Part shown: one piece after another, positions 60,471 through 64,000 of the stretch
Numbering within the stretch: the stretch's first letter is position 1
Layout: every line of letters begins with the position of its first letter
Origin: Pachyseris speciosa
Lineage: Eukaryota > Cnidaria > Anthozoa > Scleractinia > Pachyseridae
Direction: 5' to 3'
Length of the DNA: 64,000 bases
Assembly (NCBI GenBank): GCA_016490735.1
Contig: JAEMWC010000021.1
Location: 1,583,501 to 1,647,500 of the forward strand
The notes under the pieces: generated by a model
The model's database searches: none
Seen by the model: only the letters and a program-made list of their open reading frames with translations
What the model was told of the DNA's origin: nothing
Position numbers and translations under genes: made by a program

Positions 60471-61298
60471 TTATTTTTCCTGTTCACTGCTCCATACGAA
60501 AGGCACTCCCAGCCTAGAGATTGCTCTGAGGGGTTCTGCAAGGGTTGCGAAGTTGGGGATGAAACGCGCACTAAAGCCTACCATTCCGAGGAAGTTTCTT
60601 ACTTCTGTCGGCGTCGTAGGGCGACTTGCCTCAAGTACAGCACGAACCTTCTCTTCTGTCAGACCAATGCCGTATTTCGACACCAGGAGCCCCATGAAGA
60701 CCACCTTATCCAAGTGAAATTCACATTTCTCGGAGTTGAGGGTTAGATTCTTCTCCTCTAATCTCTGAAACACTTTGTGAAGACTCTGGTGATGCTCTTC
60801 AATACTCTGTCCATGCACTATCAAATCATCTGCGATATTCTGGACCGCATCGATATCTGACGCTACTAGTCTTATTATCTGCTGATACTTCTCGGGAGCG
60901 GAGTTGACTCCGAAACTCAATCTCTTGTATCGAAACAAGACATCGTGCCTGCCAAATGTGGTAATGTCTGGCGATTCCTCATCTAGTTCAATCTGGTGAA
61001 AGCCCAGACGAAGATCTAGCTTTGAAAACACTGAGCTGCCATTAAGGTTTTCCAGCAATTTGTCAACAGTTGGCATTGGTATCCTCTCACGTACAATAGC
61101 TTCGTTTGCTTTACGCATGTCCACACACAGTCTGATATCTCCTGATGACTTTGGCGCAACCACCACAGAACGTATCCATGAAGTCGGCCCGTCTACCCGC
61201 TCAACAATATCTTTACTTATCAGGTCCTCAACCTTCTTAGTTACTTTCTCTCGCAACGCGAAGGGGACTCTCCTCGGCTTCTGGGCTACAGGTGGCAC
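60471..61298 (-). pseudogene. Ty3/gypsy reverse transcriptase
   Basis: It contains LCVDMRKANEAI, FSKLDLRLGFHQIELDEES, FGVNSAPEKYQQII and the catalytic NIADDLIVHG, then VRNFLGMVGFSARFIPNF. The catalytic box is I-A-D-D where most gypsy elements have Y/F/V-x-D-D. The downstream stop at about 60470 ends it before RNase H. Confidence 0.9.
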
Positions 61299-61438
61299 GT
61301 CCGGGTCAATGTGTAATTTAAGCTTGTAGTCTTTTTGCCAATTCCATCGAAAACCTTTGGGTATTCTGCTTGAAGAGCTGAAGCCAAATCTTTGCCAACC
61401 ACGTTACACTCTGATCCACTGCTAACATTCAGACACCG

Positions 61439-61910
61439 TCAACTCTTGGTAATCACGAAATGTGAATTTATCTTCTTATCTCCAACCGACAGCTCAACCC
61501 CAGTTTGACCAATGACCTCCAATTCCTGTCCACCATATTCATACAACCGCTTGTGGCAGTTCTCCATTTTCAGATTAAGGCCTTGGGCCTTAAGTTCCTG
61601 GTACTTACTTAGCTCCATAAGGTTGATCACTTAGCCCGAATCAATAAGTACCTTTGTTCCTATACCATTGACAAAAATGTCTACCACGGGCTCTTTTTTT
61701 ATAACTGGTTGTATGACATGTTTCTTCTTGACTCTCAGTGACCGTGAATGCAAAGGCACAGTTCTCCTCATCATCTGATACTTCTTGATTTCCCACAAAG
61801 TTAGCAATTTGGCGTGAGCGTCTACCAGAAGCACCCCGTCGCTCGCTGTTTCTATCTCTAGCTGTCGCTCTCTCCTCGTCAACACACAGCAAAATGGCTA
61901 TACCTTCCAC
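61439..61910 (-). pseudogene. Ty3/gypsy aspartic protease region
   Basis: Two minus-strand frames carry VDIFVNGIGTKVLIDSG (catalytic D-S-G; 61631-61885) and then LMELSKYQEL...YEYGGQELEVIGQTGVEL (61439-61630), the usual protease core and following strand. They are separated by an in-frame stop at 61630. The link to the reverse transcriptase (61300-61438) is also broken. Confidence 0.75.
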
Positions 61911-62070
61911 ACTTTGAACACCTTCTTCCTTTCGCGGGGCAGTTCACATCCCTGTTGAAATGTCCCTCTCTTTCGCAATTGTAACAGTTCCTACTTCTCT
62001 CATTTGCTCTTCGCTGCTGCTCCTTGACTGCATTGACACTGTCTCCCTTGGCCTGCAGTGGGGTTGCTGT
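61900..62070 (-). pseudogene. Ty3/gypsy gag zinc-knuckle fragment
   Basis: It encodes CYNCEREGHFNRDVNCPAKG and CSKCGRYSHF, two CCHC-type knuckles at the end of gag. Upstream (right in the window) gag is interrupted at about 62070 by a microsatellite and other insertions; the capsid half lies at 63417-63871. Confidence 0.8.
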
Positions 62071-62110
62071 CATGTTTAATAATAATAATAATAATAATAA
62101 TATAATAATA

Positions 62111-62181
<71 letters not shown>
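62071..62181. repeat. (AAT)n microsatellite
   Basis: More than 30 AAT units with two small interruptions. On the minus strand it reads as poly-Tyr or poly-Leu, which is an artefact. It marks the junction between gag and the inserted non-LTR fragment. Confidence 0.9.
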
Positions 62182-62183
<2 letters not shown>

Positions 62184-62269
62184 CACCAAGGCCAGAAACA
62201 ACTACAGAAAAGATAGGAAGAAAAACCAATGCATGGTAGATACCCCTCACGGATAAGAGAAGCGGACGT

Positions 62270-62981
62270 TGACATAAAGTTGACAAACTAGTGGCTCAAG
62301 TCGAGTGGGCTTAAATCGGAAACAGAGGGACTAATTATAGCGGCGCAGGACCAAGCTCTCCTCACCAGAGCGTACCAACACCACATCATAAAAGATGGCA
62401 CTGACCCTCATTACCGCCTTTGTAATAAATCCCAAGAAACCATAGATCACATTATATCAGGCTGCCCAGAACTGGCAAAGACAGAATATATCCACCGGCA
62501 CAATAAGGTCGCAACTCACCTACACTGGAATATCTGCAGGGAATATAATGTGGACACTGTAGACAACTGGTATGAACACGAACCAAAAATAGTGGTAGAA
62601 AGAGATAATATCACTATCCTGTATGACATGCCCATCCACACAGATAGAGCAATAACAGCAAATCGCCCAGACATTGTGATCAAGAATAAGCAGGAAAACA
62701 AGTGCACCTTAATTGACGTGGCCATACCATCGGACAAAAACACTTCCATTAAAGTATCAGAGAAACTATCTAAATACAAAGATCTGGAGATAGAAATAGC
62801 CCGTATGTGGCAGATGAGAACAGTGATAATCCCTGTTGTCGTAGGTGCCCTTGGAGTTATTAGGAAAGGCACTGAGAAACAGCTGCGCGAAATCCTAGGC
62901 AACAATAACCCACATGAAATCCAGAAAACAGCACTTCTGGGAACAGCACACATTCTGCGAAAGGTCCTCTCAATCAAGTAA
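62270..62981 (+). pseudogene. 3' end of an R2-type non-LTR retrotransposon (restriction-like endonuclease domain)
   Basis: It encodes the C-terminal part of the single ORF: the CCHC-type knuckle (LCNKSQETIDHIISGCPE, then EYIHRHNKVATHLHW), then the restriction-like endonuclease region with ANRPDIVIKNKQENKCTLID (R-P-D ... D) and VPVVVGALGVIRK-like sequence. This arrangement is characteristic of elements with a restriction-like endonuclease (R2, R4/Dong, NeSL group). The reverse transcriptase is absent (5' truncation), an in-frame stop lies near 62291, and the 3' end runs into a (TAA)n tail (63071-63147). It is inserted in gypsy gag. Confidence 0.8.
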
Positions 62982-63070
62982 ATTGAACAAACACTCCTCT
63001 AGTGCCTTAGAAGCATGGTTTGGTTCTGGCCCTAGAAGGTAAATGTGGACAAGTAATGAAGTGAAGTATA

Positions 63071-63091
63071 ATAATAATAATAATAATAATG

Positions 63092-63147
<56 letters not shown>
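63071..63147. repeat. (TAA)n microsatellite / 3' tail
   Basis: About 25 TAA units with one change. It follows the non-LTR fragment at about 90 bp and is probably its 3' tail, grown by slippage. Confidence 0.8.
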
Positions 63148-63226
63148 CACTTTATATAAGTCTCAAATCTATTTAGCCGAGCATAGATGCTCTACTAATT
63201 GGGGAGACTAAATGAAATCAACTCTA

Positions 63227-63416
63227 AATAAATCAAATCAAATCAAATGTTGGTTTTTGGGGAGAGGGGAAAACCGGAGGACCCGGAGAAAAACCTCTCG
63301 GAGCAGAGTAGAGAACCAACAAACTCAGCCCACTTATGAAGCCGATTCCGGGAATCGAACCCGGGCCACATTGGTGGAAGGCGAGTGCTCTCACCACTGC
63401 GCCAACCCTGCTCCCC
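63227..63416 (-). mobile_element. tRNA-derived SINE
   Basis: On the minus strand the 5' part is tRNA-like, with GGTTGGCGCAGTGGTGAGAG (A box) and GGGTTCGATTCCC (B box), followed by a tRNA-unrelated body (TTTTTCTCCGGGTCCTCCGG) and a short tandem tail (GATTT)n. It interrupts the gag frame at 63416. It matches the general structure of polymerase III-transcribed SINEs; the tail repeats mark its 3' end. Confidence 0.8.
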
Positions 63417-63884
63417 ATTATCGTCTGTTGACCAGCTGCTTCCCAAGCACGAGCTTTATCCAAAGCTTCTTCCAGCGTAATACTTCTCTGTTCTAACAGC
63501 TTCCTCTTTAGCTCGAAATCCGTTAGCTTCTCAATCGGCTGATCCCTCAAATTATCGGTTAAACTTGTCCCGAAATTGCAATGCCGGGCTTGTTTTCTTA
63601 ATCGAACCATAAGCTGGCCAGCGGTCTCCCCTTCTTCCAATTGACTAAAAACATGGCGTTCAAAGGGAATATTCTCCTCCACTCGACAGTAGGAATCTAA
63701 TTTGCGAATATGCGATTTTGTACGCGTCCTTGCCAGTGTCAGGTATGGAACCAGGATCTTGCACGTCCTCGAAAATGTTCTGTACTTCCATCCCGGCGAA
63801 ATGTAACAGTTGAGAAGTCTTCTTGCGAGCATTATCGATGCCCTCTCCCTCAGCATAGTATTCAAACGCAAACTTCCATTTGCG
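63417..63884 (-). pseudogene. Ty3/gypsy gag capsid fragment
   Basis: The frame contains PFERHVFSQLEEGETAGQLM and LRKQARHCNFG...NLRDQPIEKL, the conserved C-terminal capsid segment of gypsy gag. The N-terminal capsid part (WKFAFEYYAEGEG) lies in another frame near 63780-63884, so there is a frameshift. The SINE cuts the frame at 63416. Confidence 0.8.
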
Positions 63885-64000
63885 CCACTTAATAATAATA
63901 ATTTAATAATAATTTATTAATTTATATTGCACTTTTAACATTCAATAATCAAAAGCGCATTACAATATTAAAATATATTAAGTATGTACATAAACTAATT
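63885..64000. other. AT-rich window end
   Basis: TAA-rich sequence with no coding signal. The 5' part of the gypsy element and its 5' LTR are expected beyond it, but this stretch shows neither. Confidence 0.4.

Noticed and set aside
62000..62286. Poly-Tyr and poly-Leu minus-strand frames
   Set aside because: Translation of an (AAT)n microsatellite fused to the gag zinc-knuckle frame.

Overview
The window looks like an animal genome and most probably an anthozoan cnidarian (coral or anemone). The support is the mix of mobile elements: a Maverick/Polinton, a Penelope-like element, BEL/Pao and Ty3/gypsy retrotransposons, an R2-type non-LTR 3' end, tRNA-derived repeats and many AT-rich inverted-repeat elements. 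This assignment is inference. I find no convincing single-copy host gene; almost everything explainable is mobile DNA.

Layout. (1) 1-5.06 kb: non-coding, with several short inverted-repeat elements. (2) About 5.06-30.9 kb: a tandem array of a 1.1-1.2 kb non-coding unit whose successive copies were each broken by a different element: a 2.4-kb foldback element (5912-8292), a TTAA-flanked element (9615-10616), a BEL/Pao retrotransposon (11638-20437, TSD GGTAC), a 7.2-kb terminal-inverted-repeat element encoding a RecQ-family helicase and a zinc-finger protein (about 20594-27809), and a second TTAA-flanked element (29073-30816). The BEL/Pao element carries a Penelope-like element (13835-17231) with a 371-bp terminal direct repeat and an unusually long 233-bp flanking duplication. 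(3) 33237-52894: a complete 19,658-bp Polinton with 320-bp near-identical terminal inverted repeats and a perfect 6-bp TSD (TAAATT). (4) 52.9-58.1 kb: non-coding, with inverted-repeat elements. (5) 58.2-64 kb: a decayed minus-strand Ty3/gypsy element whose gag is split by an R2-type non-LTR fragment, (ATT)n tracts and a tRNA-derived SINE.

The Polinton is the main object. It encodes protein-primed DNA polymerase B, integrase, adenovirus-type protease, packaging ATPase, double- and single-jelly-roll capsid proteins, a parvovirus-type phospholipase A2 protein, small basic proteins, a BRO-N/nuclease fusion, a zinc-ribbon transcription-factor-like protein and two collagen-like fibre proteins. Genes form a long leftward block (34.2-45.7 kb) and a rightward block (45.7-52.0 kb) that diverge from a 36-bp bidirectional promoter. 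Capsid, fibre, packaging and related genes share a TCTAA-box just before ATG, whereas polymerase and BRO genes share a TTTAAATATA box about 50 bp before ATG, suggesting early/late control.

Most interesting observation: the integrase has no AUG before its catalytic core. It lies in the -1 frame relative to the upstream phospholipase gene, and the overlap carries a canonical A AAA AAC slippery heptamer in the correct frame, a 7-nt spacer, and a 13-bp stem whose loop contains the zero-frame stop. This is the layout of a retrovirus-like -1 ribosomal frameshift signal, and would attach integrase to a virion-type protein. The protease likewise lacks an upstream AUG and lies -1 to the preceding virion-protein gene across a run of 12 A.
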